Shown here piece by piece: positions 1 through 7,242 of a DNA stretch of 20,309 nt (its first letter is position 1; the number at the start of each line of letters is the position of its first letter). A program made the translations under genes and the position numbers. The notes beneath the pieces were generated by a model. That model saw only the letters and a program-made list of their open reading frames with translations, made no database searches and had not been told where the DNA came from. The DNA is taken from the NCBI GenBank assembly GCA_041751995.1, contig JBGSHY010000110.1, positions 1 to 20,309 on the forward strand, written 5' to 3'. The stretch is from JANMEX01 sp041751995. GTDB taxonomy: Bacteria > Pseudomonadota > Alphaproteobacteria > Rhizobiales > Rhizobiaceae.

Positions 1-1064
1 TGCAGGCGGCCAAGCTCGGCTCCTACGACGTCATCATCCTCGACACCGCCGGCCGCACACACATTGACGAGCCGCTGATGATGGAAATGGCCGAGATCAA
101 GGCCAAGTCCAATCCGCATGAAATCCTGCTGGTCGCCGACAGTCTGACCGGCCAGGACGCGGTGAATCTTGCCCGCTCCTTTGACGAGCGTGTCGGCATC
201 ACCGGGCTTGTGCTGACACGCATGGACGGCGATGGCCGCGGCGGCGCGGCGCTGTCGATGCGCGCGGTTACCGGCAAGCCGGTCAAACTCGTCGGCGTTG
301 GCGAAAAGATGGACGCGCTGGAGGAATTCCATCCCAAGCGCATCGCCGACCGCATTCTTGGCATGGGCGACATTGTCTCGCTGGTCGAAAAGGCCGCCGA
401 GCACATCGACCATGAAAAAGCCGCCGCGATGGCGAAGAAAATGCAGGAAGGCAAGTTCGATCTCGACGATCTTGCCGACCAGCTGCGCCAGATGAAGAAA
501 ATGGGCGGCATGGGCGGCCTGATGGGCATGATGCCCGGCATGGGCAAGGTGAAAGACCAGATTGCCTCGGCCGGCCTCAACGACAAGATGTTCGACCGCC
601 AGATCGCCATCGTCTCGTCGATGACCAAATGGGAACGGGCAAACCCGGAACTGCTCAAGCATTCGCGCAAGCAGCGCATCGCCAAGGGCTCCGGCACCGA
701 TGCCGCCGAAATCAACAAGCTGCTGAAAATGCATCGCGGCATGGCCGACATGATGAAAGCCATGAAGGGCGGCAAGGGCGGCGGCATGATGAAAAACATG
801 ATGGGAGGCCTTGCCAGCAAGATGGGCCTCGGCGGCGGTGGCATGGGCGGTTTGGGCGGCATAATGGGCGGCGGCATGCCGGACCTGTCGAAGATGGACC
901 CCAAGCAGCTTGAACAATTGCAGAAGCAGGCTGAGGCCATGGGTCTTGGCGGCGGCGGGATGCCGAAACTGCCGGGCTTGGGCGGCGGTGGGTTGCCGGG
1001 CCTTGGCGGACCGAAACTCCCCGGTCTCGGCGGCAGCCTTCCCGGCCTGCCGAAGAAGAAGTGA
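1..1064 (+). CDS. ffh: Signal recognition particle protein Ffh, 5'-truncated
   Basis: This is the C-terminal two thirds of the SRP GTPase that binds 4.5S RNA and signal peptides and, with FtsY, delivers nascent membrane proteins to the Sec translocon. The frame is open from the window edge (first full codon at position 3), so the N domain and P-loop are missing. Visible motifs are DTAGR (G3, about nt 45-59), TRMDGDGRGGAAL (G4 region, about nt 216-254), and the Met-rich M domain with its signal-peptide groove (about nt 480-800). An unusually long Gly/Met/Leu/Pro-rich tail with PGLGG units ends in KKK. Only 8 nt separate its TGA from the chorismate mutase start, suggesting co-transcription. Identification is from motifs and is firm. 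Confidence 0.97.
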   Translation, partial: QAAKLGSYDVIILDTAGRTHIDEPLMMEMAEIKAKSNPHEILLVADSLTGQDAVNLARSFDERVGITGLVLTRMDGDGRGGAALSMRAVTGKPVKLVGVGEKMDALEEFHPKRIADRILGMGDIVSLVEKAAEHIDHEKAAAMAKKMQEGKFDLDDLADQLRQMKKMGGMGGLMGMMPGMGKVKDQIASAGLNDKMFDRQIAIVSSMTKWERANPELLKHSRKQRIAKGSGTDAAEINKLLKMHRGMADMMKAMKGGKGGGMMKNMMGGLASKMGLGGGGMGGLGGIMGGGMPDLSKMDPKQLEQLQKQAEAMGLGGGGMPKLPGLGGGGLPGLGGPKLPGLGGSLPGLPKKK

Positions 1065-1072
1065 GGGCATGA

Positions 1073-1378
1073 ATGTCTGACACCTCCGCCAAACTTGCCG
1101 ACCTGCGCGCCTCGATCGACAACATCGACGCCGCCGTCATCCACATGCTGGCCGAACGTTTCCGCCGCACCAAGGAAGTCGGCTTCCTGAAAGCGCACGA
1201 GGGCCTGCCTGCCGCAGACCCGGCGCGCGAAAAATTCCAGATTGAGCGTCTTCGCCAGTTGGCCAAGGACGCCCAGCTTGATCCCGATTTTGCGGAGAAG
1301 TTCCTGAACTTCATCATCCGCGAAGTCATCCGCCACCACGAACAGATCAAGGCCGAAACGGCCGCGACGAAACCCTGA
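1073..1378 (+). CDS. Chorismate mutase, AroQ type
   Basis: This 101-residue all-helical protein fits the monofunctional AroQ chorismate mutases, which convert chorismate to prephenate for Phe/Tyr synthesis. The N-terminal helix LADLRASIDNIDAAVIHMLAER has the family pattern (LR..ID.ID..I..LL..R), with the conserved Arg that binds substrate. It continues with K-E-V-G-F-L-K and the later R-E-K-F-Q-I-E-R and FLNFIIREVIRHH segments. The length is normal for the free-standing enzyme. There is no signal peptide, so it is cytoplasmic. It lies 8 nt after ffh and 26 nt before rpsP; as I recall, this position is conserved in Hyphomicrobiales and is one of the clues to the host lineage. Confidence 0.93.
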   Translation: MSDTSAKLADLRASIDNIDAAVIHMLAERFRRTKEVGFLKAHEGLPAADPAREKFQIERLRQLAKDAQLDPDFAEKFLNFIIREVIRHHEQIKAETAATKP

Positions 1379-1404
1379 ACCTTAAAAACCAAAGGACTAA
1401 AACA

Positions 1405-1902
1405 ATGTCACTGAAAATCCGCCTTGCCCGCGCCGGCTCCAAGAAGCGCCCTTACTACCATGTCGTCGTTGCCGACGCCCGTTCGCCGCGCGATGGCCGC
1501 TTCATCGAACAGATCGGCAAGTGGAACCCGATGCTGGAAAAAGGCTCGGCTGACCGCGTCGTGATCGACGGCGACAAGGCCAAGGACTGGATCGCCAAGG
1601 GCGCCCAGCCGACCGACCGCGTGCTGCGCTTCCTGTCCGAAGCCGGCGTCGCCACCCGCGAAGCCCGCGTCAACCCGAAGAAGGCCGAACTTGGCACCAA
1701 GGCCAAGGAACGCATCGCCTTGGCCGAAAAGAAGGTGGCTGACGCTGCCGCCAAGGTCGAAGCTGAAAAGGCCGCCAAGATTGCTGCTGCAGAAGCCGAG
1801 AAGGCCGCGGCCGCCGAAGCCGCCGCCGCCGCCAAGGCCGCTGCAGAGGCACCAGCCGAAGTTGCAGCAGAAGAAGCTCCGGCCGAAGCTGCTTCCGAGT
1901 AA
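1405..1902 (+). CDS. rpsP: 30S ribosomal protein S16
   Basis: S16 is a primary assembly protein of the small ribosomal subunit. The N-terminus (MSLKIRLARAGSKKRPYYHVVVAD, then SPRDGRFIEQIGKWNPM) is an unmistakable S16 signature. The core covers about residues 1-85; residues about 110-165 are a low-complexity Ala/Glu/Lys tail typical of alphaproteobacterial S16. At 165 residues it is about twice the E. coli length for that reason. An AAGGA Shine-Dalgarno precedes the ATG. The usual partners rimM, trmD and rplS do not follow; a strong hairpin and then dxr come next. Confidence 0.98.
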   Translation: MSLKIRLARAGSKKRPYYHVVVADARSPRDGRFIEQIGKWNPMLEKGSADRVVIDGDKAKDWIAKGAQPTDRVLRFLSEAGVATREARVNPKKAELGTKAKERIALAEKKVADAAAKVEAEKAAKIAAAEAEKAAAAEAAAAAKAAAEAPAEVAAEEAPAEAASE

Positions 1903-1928
1903 TTTCTTCGGAACAATTTTGAACTTGC

Positions 1929-1953
1929 AAACGGCGGGATTTTCCCGCCGTTT
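1929..1953 (+). terminator. Hairpin after rpsP
   Basis: A perfect 11-bp stem (aaacggcggga at 1929-1939, tcccgccgttt at 1943-1953) with a TTT loop lies 26 nt after the rpsP stop. The upper stem is GC-rich and the 3' arm ends in TTT, but no longer T-run follows. It fits an intrinsic terminator or attenuating hairpin between rpsP and dxr. Confidence 0.75.
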
Positions 1954-1983
1954 GTGTATCCGGCAAATGAGGCAGCACATATT

Positions 1984-3150
1984 TTGTCATCGGCTCCCCG
2001 CACCATCTCCATCCTCGGCGCGACCGGCTCCATTGGCGTCAACACGCTGGATGTCATCCGCCACGCGGGCGGGCGCGAGGCGTTTGAGGTTGTCGCGCTT
2101 ACCGGCTCTGCCAATGTGGCGCTGCTGGCAAAGCAGGCGATTGAGCATGGCGCGAAAATCGCCGTTACCGCAGATGAGCGCCAATACGGCCCGCTGAAAG
2201 ACGCGCTGTCAGGAACCGGCATTGAGGCCGCAGCCGGACGTCAGGCCTTGATCGAAGCCGCCGCTATCCCCGCAAACATCACGATGGCCGCAATTGTCGG
2301 CATGGCCGGGCTTGAACCGACGCTCGCCGCAGCGAAAAATGGCGGCACAATTGCGCTGGCCAACAAGGAATGTCTAGTTGCCGGCGGAGACCTCTTTGTC
2401 GATGCGGTGAGGGTAGCAGGTGGCCGCCTGTTACCGGTCGATTCCGAGCACAATGCGATCTATCAGGTGCTGGTCGGTGGAGGCCATCACTCAGCTATTG
2501 AACGGGTAATCCTGACGGCATCCGGCGGGCCGTTCCGCACATGGTCTTTGGACCGCATGGCGGATGTGACAGTGGAAACCGCGCGCGCCCATCCGAACTG
2601 GTCGATGGGACTGAAGATTTCGATCGACAGCGCTTCAATGTTCAACAAGGCGCTGGAGATGATCGAAGCGCGGCACCTGTTCTGGCTTGATCCGGGCCAA
2701 GTCGAAGTTATCGTCCACCCGCAGTCCATTGTCCATTCCATGGTGGCTTATCACGATGGATCGATACTGGCGCAGCTTGGCCCATCAGACATGCGGGTGG
2801 CCATCAGCTACGCGCTGCATTTCCCCGAGCGCGCCGCACTGCCAGTCGAACGGCTGGACTTCGCCAGACTGGCGCGGCTCGATTTTGAGACGCCGGACGA
2901 AACCCGCTTCCCGGCGCTGCGGCTCGCCCGGCTGGCCATGCAGCACGGCGGCCTGTCAGGCGCAGTGTTGAATGGCGCAAAAGAGGCGGCGCTGGAAGCC
3001 TTCATAGCCGGACGGATTCCGTTTTTGGCGATGGCGGAGATTGTTGAAAAAGTGATGCAGAAAATGGGCGCGCCTGAAGCGTCAGACATTCAATGCGTCA
3101 TTGAAGCCGATATCGGAGCGAGGAAACTGGCGCAGGAGATAATTGCCTAA
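1984..3150 (+). CDS. dxr: 1-deoxy-D-xylulose 5-phosphate reductoisomerase
   Basis: DXR reduces and rearranges DXP to 2-C-methyl-D-erythritol 4-phosphate, the first committed step of the MEP isoprenoid pathway, using NADPH and a divalent metal. Visible motifs are GATGSIG (NADPH loop) near the N-terminus, LANKECLV, PVDSEHNAIYQ (metal ligands Asp and Glu), ASGGPFR, HPNWSMG (flexible loop) and KISIDSASMFNKALEMIEA, then VHPQSIVHSMV. The frame also allows GTG at 1954, but that codon abuts the preceding hairpin. I prefer TTG at 1984: GAGG lies 11 nt upstream, and it puts GATGSIG at residues 12-18, as in other DXRs (388 aa). It is the canonical DXR, not the DXR-like DRL known from Brucella. Confidence 0.95.
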   Translation: MSSAPRTISILGATGSIGVNTLDVIRHAGGREAFEVVALTGSANVALLAKQAIEHGAKIAVTADERQYGPLKDALSGTGIEAAAGRQALIEAAAIPANITMAAIVGMAGLEPTLAAAKNGGTIALANKECLVAGGDLFVDAVRVAGGRLLPVDSEHNAIYQVLVGGGHHSAIERVILTASGGPFRTWSLDRMADVTVETARAHPNWSMGLKISIDSASMFNKALEMIEARHLFWLDPGQVEVIVHPQSIVHSMVAYHDGSILAQLGPSDMRVAISYALHFPERAALPVERLDFARLARLDFETPDETRFPALRLARLAMQHGGLSGAVLNGAKEAALEAFIAGRIPFLAMAEIVEKVMQKMGAPEASDIQCVIEADIGARKLAQEIIA

Positions 3151-3216
3151 AGCTGTTCACCGCTTCATCGAACCGTTGTACAACTCTAACGCTTTGTTTT
3201 GTCGCATTTTTCTTAG

Positions 3217-3239
3217 AAGTTTGATGTCCCATCAAACTT
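3217..3239. repeat. Palindrome between convergent dxr and the channel gene
   Basis: A perfect 10-bp inverted repeat (aagtttgatg / catcaaactt, 3-nt spacer) is followed by GGACATGCTTTAG, which runs into the channel stop codon. It may act as a bidirectional terminator. The AAAGCATGTC end seen on the minus strand resembles the palindromic intergenic repeats common in Hyphomicrobiales; that family assignment is from memory. Confidence 0.6.
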
Positions 3240-3248
3240 GGACATGCT

Positions 3249-4040
3249 TTAGCCGCCACCCTCGTCATCCCGTACGCTGATCTTCGCCTTCTTCTTTTCT
3301 TTCTCCTCCTCTCGCGCCCGGCTGAGGCCCGAAGAAATCAACCCGGTCGGAACGGCGATCACGCCTAGTCCGATGATGAGGATGAAGAAGGTGAAGAACC
3401 GCCCGCCAAGCGTGATCGGATACACATCGCCGTAGCCGACCGTCGTCAGCGTCACCACCACAAACCACAGCGCATGAGGGATCGATGCAAATGCCTCGGG
3501 CTGCGAATCATGTTCGAATTCGTAGATTCCCACGGCCGAAATGAACATCACGATCAGTGCCAGAAACCCGAACACGATCAGCTCTTCCTTGATGAGCTGG
3601 AACGTCCGCGTGATCCGGTCGAGCGCCGCCACATGGCGCGCCAGCTTGCCGATCCGAAGGATGCGCAGCAGCCGGATCGAGCGCAGCACCTGAAAATTGC
3701 CGCCCAATGTCAGCCAGAACGGCAGGATAGCCACAAGGTCGACCACGCCCCAGAAGCTGCGCGCATAGCGCAGCGGATTGCGGGCCGTCCAAAGCCGCAA
3801 CAGATATTCCGCCGTAAACAGCAGGAGGACCACCACGTCGAGCGCGTTAAGCAGCGGCTCCACCCACACAGGCAATCCCGGCACGGTCGACAGCGACAGG
3901 CCAAAGATCGACACCAGAATGACACCGATCATCATCTGGTCGAACGCCGAGCCGAAACGCGCATCCTGTCCCCAGATGATGTCGCCGATACGCTTGCGCA
4001 AACTGTCTTTTTCCACTGCCGTAACCCCCGCATGCGGCAC
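3249..4040 (-). CDS. Voltage-gated-type potassium channel, six transmembrane helices
   Basis: This is an inner-membrane K+ channel subunit of the Kv/KvAP type, expected to work as a tetramer. Hydrophobic segments S1-S6 are visible. S4 carries Arg at every third position (R120, R123, R126, R129, then K132 and R135), the mark of a voltage sensor. The pore loop contains TLTTVGYGD with selectivity filter TVGYGD at residues 200-205. S6 contains AVPTG at 230-233, resembling the PVP hinge. A short charged cytosolic tail (REEEKEKKKAK) ends the protein, with no RCK domain. The start is GTG at 4040 with no clear SD; a second GTG nine codons in, behind a G-run, is an alternative. It is divergent from the Lgt-like operon. 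Confidence 0.93.
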   Translation of the reverse strand: MPHAGVTAVEKDSLRKRIGDIIWGQDARFGSAFDQMMIGVILVSIFGLSLSTVPGLPVWVEPLLNALDVVVLLLFTAEYLLRLWTARNPLRYARSFWGVVDLVAILPFWLTLGGNFQVLRSIRLLRILRIGKLARHVAALDRITRTFQLIKEELIVFGFLALIVMFISAVGIYEFEHDSQPEAFASIPHALWFVVVTLTTVGYGDVYPITLGGRFFTFFILIIGLGVIAVPTGLISSGLSRAREEEKEKKKAKISVRDDEGGG

Positions 4041-4135
4041 GCCCAGTCAGGTTTTGCCACATCCCTGCCCTGCCGGAAAGCCGATTTGCGCCGGCCAGGT
4101 TTGACAGCCAGCATGCACCATGATTCCACTGGCGG

Positions 4136-4846
4136 ATGGACACTGCCGCAAGCCATCTTCTTATCCACACGGCATTTGATGCGCTGGCATGGGTCACCGC
4201 CGCCGCCACGCTCATTATGCTCCGCCGGACCTGGTTTGCGGAAAACCCGGTCAGGCAAAACTTGCGCTTCGGCTACTTCGCCGCCGTGCTGTTTGGCGCG
4301 GGCATCGGCGCGTGGGTCTTCGGCACGCTCAATGGCTGGGCATCCGGTCATCCGGGTCTCGCCCGCTCGGTCGAAGGCGCGCTGGCAGGTGCGATCATCT
4401 CGATTGAACTCTGGAAGAAATTCAACGGCGTCACCGCCCGCACCGGTGCCGTCTACGCCCTGCCGCTTGCGCTCGGCATCGCCATCGGCCGCATCGGCTG
4501 CCTTTTGTCTGGGTTGGAGGATTTCACCTACGGCATCCCGACAGGCTCAGCCTCGGGTTGGGATTTTGGCGACGCCATCCCGCGCCATCCGGTGCAGCTT
4601 TATGAAAGCCTGACGATGGCGGCCTTCGCACTGGTCTATGTCGCCATGGTGCTTCACGGCAATGCCTTCTGGAAAGCCAACGGCTTCTATCTCGCCGCGG
4701 GCTTCTATGGAGCACAGCGGTTCTTGCTCGAATTCCTCAAACCATACGCGGCAGTCGCGGGACCACTGACCGTCTTTCAGCTTTTGTCGCTGGCGCTGAT
4801 CGGTTATGCCTTTGTGATGCTTGCTTCAGGGAGAAGGTCCGCATGA
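4136..4846 (+). CDS. Lgt-family (prolipoprotein diacylglyceryl transferase-like) membrane protein
   Basis: This 236-residue protein with about six or seven hydrophobic segments has the Lgt fold signature: GRIGC at 118-122, IPRHPVQLYES at 149-158, and a C-terminal RFLLEF at 195-200. Lgt transfers diacylglycerol from phosphatidylglycerol to the lipobox Cys. Compared with E. coli Lgt from memory, the Arg of GRxGN and the RxxxE pair are kept. The Asn of GRxGN is Cys122, the second Asn of the NFIN segment is Ser, and the HGG motif (H103) appears as EGA at 80-82. It is therefore probably not the housekeeping Lgt but a relative acting on another lipid or protein substrate. It heads an operon, its stop overlapping the next start as ATGA. 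No good SD is seen before this ATG. Confidence 0.82.
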   Translation: MDTAASHLLIHTAFDALAWVTAAATLIMLRRTWFAENPVRQNLRFGYFAAVLFGAGIGAWVFGTLNGWASGHPGLARSVEGALAGAIISIELWKKFNGVTARTGAVYALPLALGIAIGRIGCLLSGLEDFTYGIPTGSASGWDFGDAIPRHPVQLYESLTMAAFALVYVAMVLHGNAFWKANGFYLAAGFYGAQRFLLEFLKPYAAVAGPLTVFQLLSLALIGYAFVMLASGRRSA

Positions 4847-5274
4847 ATCCGCTACTTGCCATTGTCGGCGTCCTGCTGCTTTTTCCCGGCCTGTGCGGCG
4901 TTTTCTATTTCGGCGCAGCCTTTCTCGAAAACCTAATGCCAAGCCCCGGAAATCAAGGCTACGACATAGCCTTTCTCGCCTTTGCCGTGCCAAGCATTCA
5001 TGCCGGCTGTCTTGGCCTCTGGCTGCTGTCGAGGGGCAACCAGGGTCCGGGATTGCGCGCCTTCACCCGCTATGCCGGCTGGTTCGGCGCGCTGGCGTCG
5101 CTGTTCCTCCTCTGGCGCTTTCAGGTGATTTCGCCGAGCGAGACACATTCAACACTTGAATATCTGCAGTTCATGGGCGTGGCGCTGCTGCTTGGAGGAT
5201 TGCCATTTCTGCTCGGCGGCCTGCCTGCCATCCGGCTGCCGAAAGTGCCGCCAACAGTGGCGACACCACAATGA
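4843..5274 (+). CDS. Small membrane protein with N-terminal LLxPGLC motif, four hydrophobic segments
   Basis: I do not recognise a named family. The 143-residue protein starts with LLAIVGVLLLFPGLCGVFYF, has a second hydrophobic segment ending GLWLLSRG, and then two more (about 68-85 and 108-125). Its first half shares a pattern with the next two genes: LLL(x)PG(L/I)(C/W)(S/G) near the N-terminus, and a second helix with PS/AS...G.W.L.R. Its ATG overlaps the Lgt-like stop (ATGA) and its own stop overlaps the next ATG (ATGA), so translation is probably coupled. It is likely an inner-membrane partner of the lipid-modifying enzymes around it. Confidence 0.85.
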   Translation: MNPLLAIVGVLLLFPGLCGVFYFGAAFLENLMPSPGNQGYDIAFLAFAVPSIHAGCLGLWLLSRGNQGPGLRAFTRYAGWFGALASLFLLWRFQVISPSETHSTLEYLQFMGVALLLGGLPFLLGGLPAIRLPKVPPTVATPQ

Positions 5275-5510
5275 AACGGTTTTTGCTGGGCCTTCTCGGA
5301 ATGCTGATGCTGCTTCCGGGGCTGTGGAGCGTGGCGACCATGCTGCTGTTCATACCTGGCTATTTCGGCGGCCATGCACCGGAGCCGGCAGAAGAGGGCG
5401 CCATGGAACCGTTGTTGCAAATGTCAATGCTATGGGCCGCGAGCTTCGCAATCAGCGGGGCAGGATGGCTGCTGCTCCGCCGCCTTTCCGCAAGCGCGCC
5501 GCGCTATTGA
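5271..5510 (+). CDS. Small two-helix membrane protein, paralogue of its neighbours
   Basis: This 79-residue protein has two hydrophobic segments: residues about 4-28 (GLLGMLMLLPGLWSVATMLLF) and about 50-70 (ending SGAGWLLLRR). A short loop containing HAPEPAEEG joins them. The LLPGLW motif and the G.WLLLR ending match the genes on either side, so it looks like one copy of a tandemly duplicated unit. No catalytic residues are apparent. The ATG overlaps the upstream TGA (ATGA); only 7 nt separate its stop from the next ATG. The function is unknown; membrane location is the only firm inference. Confidence 0.85.
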   Translation: MKRFLLGLLGMLMLLPGLWSVATMLLFIPGYFGGHAPEPAEEGAMEPLLQMSMLWAASFAISGAGWLLLRRLSASAPRY

Positions 5511-5517
5511 GGGCTCC

Positions 5518-5706
5518 ATGAAAATTCTCCAGATCATTGCTGGAATACTCCTGCTGCTTCCTGGCATCTGCAGCATCGGCTTCATGGTCCTCACGCTGCC
5601 GGACATGACGGTGGATGCAGCCGGACTTTGGGTCTTGTGGCTGCCCTCGCTTGCCGTCAGTGCGCTCGGCATCTGGTTGATCCGCAAGGCGAGGAACCGC
5701 CCGTGA
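5518..5706 (+). CDS. Small two-helix membrane protein, third paralogue
   Basis: This 62-residue protein begins MKILQIIAGILLLLPGICSI and ends with a second helix, LPSLAVSALGIWLIRKAR, followed by a basic tail. The longer open frame upstream is not used: ATG 5518 has GAGGG six nt before it, and it gives the same LLLLPGICS start as its neighbours. Its TGA overlaps the GTG of the radical SAM gene (GTGA). It is the shortest and most regular of the three related proteins and may represent the basic two-helix unit. The function is unknown. Confidence 0.83.
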   Translation: MKILQIIAGILLLLPGICSIGFMVLTLPDMTVDAAGLWVLWLPSLAVSALGIWLIRKARNRP

Positions 5707-7130
5707 ACGCACACGCCCCGCGCAAATCCAAGCCGTATCTGTTCCATGGCCAGACCCAGTCCATGTGCGAGACCTGCCTGAAGCTCGTCCCCGCCAAAAT
5801 CCTGATTTCCGGCGACGATGTCTTCTTCGAAAAGCGCTGCCGCGAACATGGGGTGCAGAAGACGCTGATTTCCAGTGACGCCGCCTATTATCTGGCGCAG
5901 CTGTCATGGCTGAAGCCCGGTGACCGGCCGCTCGATGTGCAGACGCGCACCGACTATGGCTGCCCCTATGACTGTGGCCTCTGCCCGGACCATGAGCAGC
6001 ATTCCTGTCTTGCCATCATCGAGGTCAACGAGGCCTGCAACCTGACCTGCCCGGTGTGCTTTGCCGACTCGAGCCAGAAATCCACTAGGCATCAGGACTT
6101 GGCCACCATTGGCCGCATGATGGATGCGCTGGTCAGGTCCGAAGGCGAACCGGACCTGCTGCAGCTGTCCGGCGGCGAGCCGACCATCCATCCGGAGATC
6201 ATCCGCATCATCGACATGGCGCGCGAGCGGCCGATCCGCCACCTGATGATCAACACCAACGGCCTGCGCATCGCTTCAGACCCGGCCTTCGTCGCCGAGC
6301 TTGCAGCGCGCAAGAAGGGACTGGAAGTCTACCTCCAGTTTGACTCGCTCAACCCCGATGCCATCCGCAATCTGCGCGGCGCGGACCTGTCCAAAATCCG
6401 CCGCAAGGCACTCGATGCGCTCGAGGCCAATGGCATTTCGACGACCCTCGTTTGTACCGTCAAGAAGGGCGTCAACGACCATGAGATGAAAGCGATCATT
6501 GATCACGCTTTGGAATTCAAATGCGTGCGCGGCGTCACCTTCCAGCCGCTGCAGGACACGGGGCGAAACGAAAATTTCGACCCAAAGAAAAACCGTGTCC
6601 TGCTCTCCGAAATCCGCCGCCGCATTGTCGACGAGAGCGGCATTTTCGGCGAGGCGGACATGATCCCGCTGCCATGCAACCCGACCTCGATTTCCATCGG
6701 TTATGGCCTGCGCTCCGGCAAGACCGTCGTGCCGGTGACGGCGATGATCCCGAAGTCTGAGATCATCCGCGACGTGCCCAACGCCGTGAATTTCGAGCGT
6801 TATCCGATGCTCAAGGAGAAAGTATTCGACCTGTTCTCGCTCTCGACCATCGAGCCGAACGTCTCCGCCCGCCTCGGCGACCTGCTCTGCTGCCTGCCGC
6901 AGGTGCCGGTTCCGGATGGGCTGACCTACGAGAACATCTTCCGCGTCGTCATCATCGACTTCATGGACCGCTTCAATTTCTGCGTCGGCAACGTCAAGCG
7001 TTCCTGCACCCATTTTGTCACGCCGAACGGCCAGATCATTCCGTTCGAGACGTACAATTTGTTGTACCGCGACGGGAGCGTGGAGCGCTTTCGTGCCGGG
7101 ATCGGCCAGCCTGCCAACAGCACTGCGTAG
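5703..7130 (+). CDS. Radical SAM protein of the tetraether synthase (Tes/MJ0619) type
   Basis: The start is GTG 5703, six nt after GAGGAA and overlapping the previous stop; this gives 475 residues. Cysteine layout in order: C22-x2-C25 with C46 and H49 (rubredoxin-like N-terminal site); GCPYDCGLCPDHEQHSC at 86-102 (auxiliary cluster); the radical SAM CNLTCPVC at 112-119 (Cx3Cx2C); LQLSGGEPT at 153-161 (SAM binding); C325 in PLPCNP; C396/C397; C427 and C435 followed by HF..P.G...PFETYN. This matches archaeal Tes, which joins two lipid tails by C-C bond formation at unactivated carbons, as known from 2022 work on MJ0619 and MA_1486. The substrate here is unknown; coupling to an Lgt-like protein suggests a membrane lipid. 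No membrane helix is present, so it is probably peripheral. Confidence 0.88.
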   Translation: MNAHAPRKSKPYLFHGQTQSMCETCLKLVPAKILISGDDVFFEKRCREHGVQKTLISSDAAYYLAQLSWLKPGDRPLDVQTRTDYGCPYDCGLCPDHEQHSCLAIIEVNEACNLTCPVCFADSSQKSTRHQDLATIGRMMDALVRSEGEPDLLQLSGGEPTIHPEIIRIIDMARERPIRHLMINTNGLRIASDPAFVAELAARKKGLEVYLQFDSLNPDAIRNLRGADLSKIRRKALDALEANGISTTLVCTVKKGVNDHEMKAIIDHALEFKCVRGVTFQPLQDTGRNENFDPKKNRVLLSEIRRRIVDESGIFGEADMIPLPCNPTSISIGYGLRSGKTVVPVTAMIPKSEIIRDVPNAVNFERYPMLKEKVFDLFSLSTIEPNVSARLGDLLCCLPQVPVPDGLTYENIFRVVIIDFMDRFNFCVGNVKRSCTHFVTPNGQIIPFETYNLLYRDGSVERFRAGIGQPANSTA

Positions 7131-7242
7131 TTTCCGAAGTGCGTTTTTCTGGACTTCTTGCCGTCTTGCATTTAAACTCCCGGTTCATCGGAACTATACG
7201 GGTTGTGGTGAAGCAACTGGCTCCGGCGAAAGCGACACCGAC

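Noticed and set aside
820..1060. Tandem DNA repeat or CRISPR-like array
   Set aside because: The periodicity comes from Gly/Leu/Pro codons in the Ffh tail; there are no conserved repeats with unique spacers.
23..1339. 438-codon minus-strand open frame
   Set aside because: It lies antisense to ffh and chorismate mutase; its Pro-rich composition mirrors the Gly-rich Ffh tail on the other strand.
3474..4613. 379-codon plus-strand open frame
   Set aside because: It is antisense to the potassium channel and out of frame with the Lgt-like gene, both of which show clear family motifs.
6276..7013. 245-codon minus-strand frame
   Set aside because: Shadow of the radical SAM gene; no domain is recognisable.
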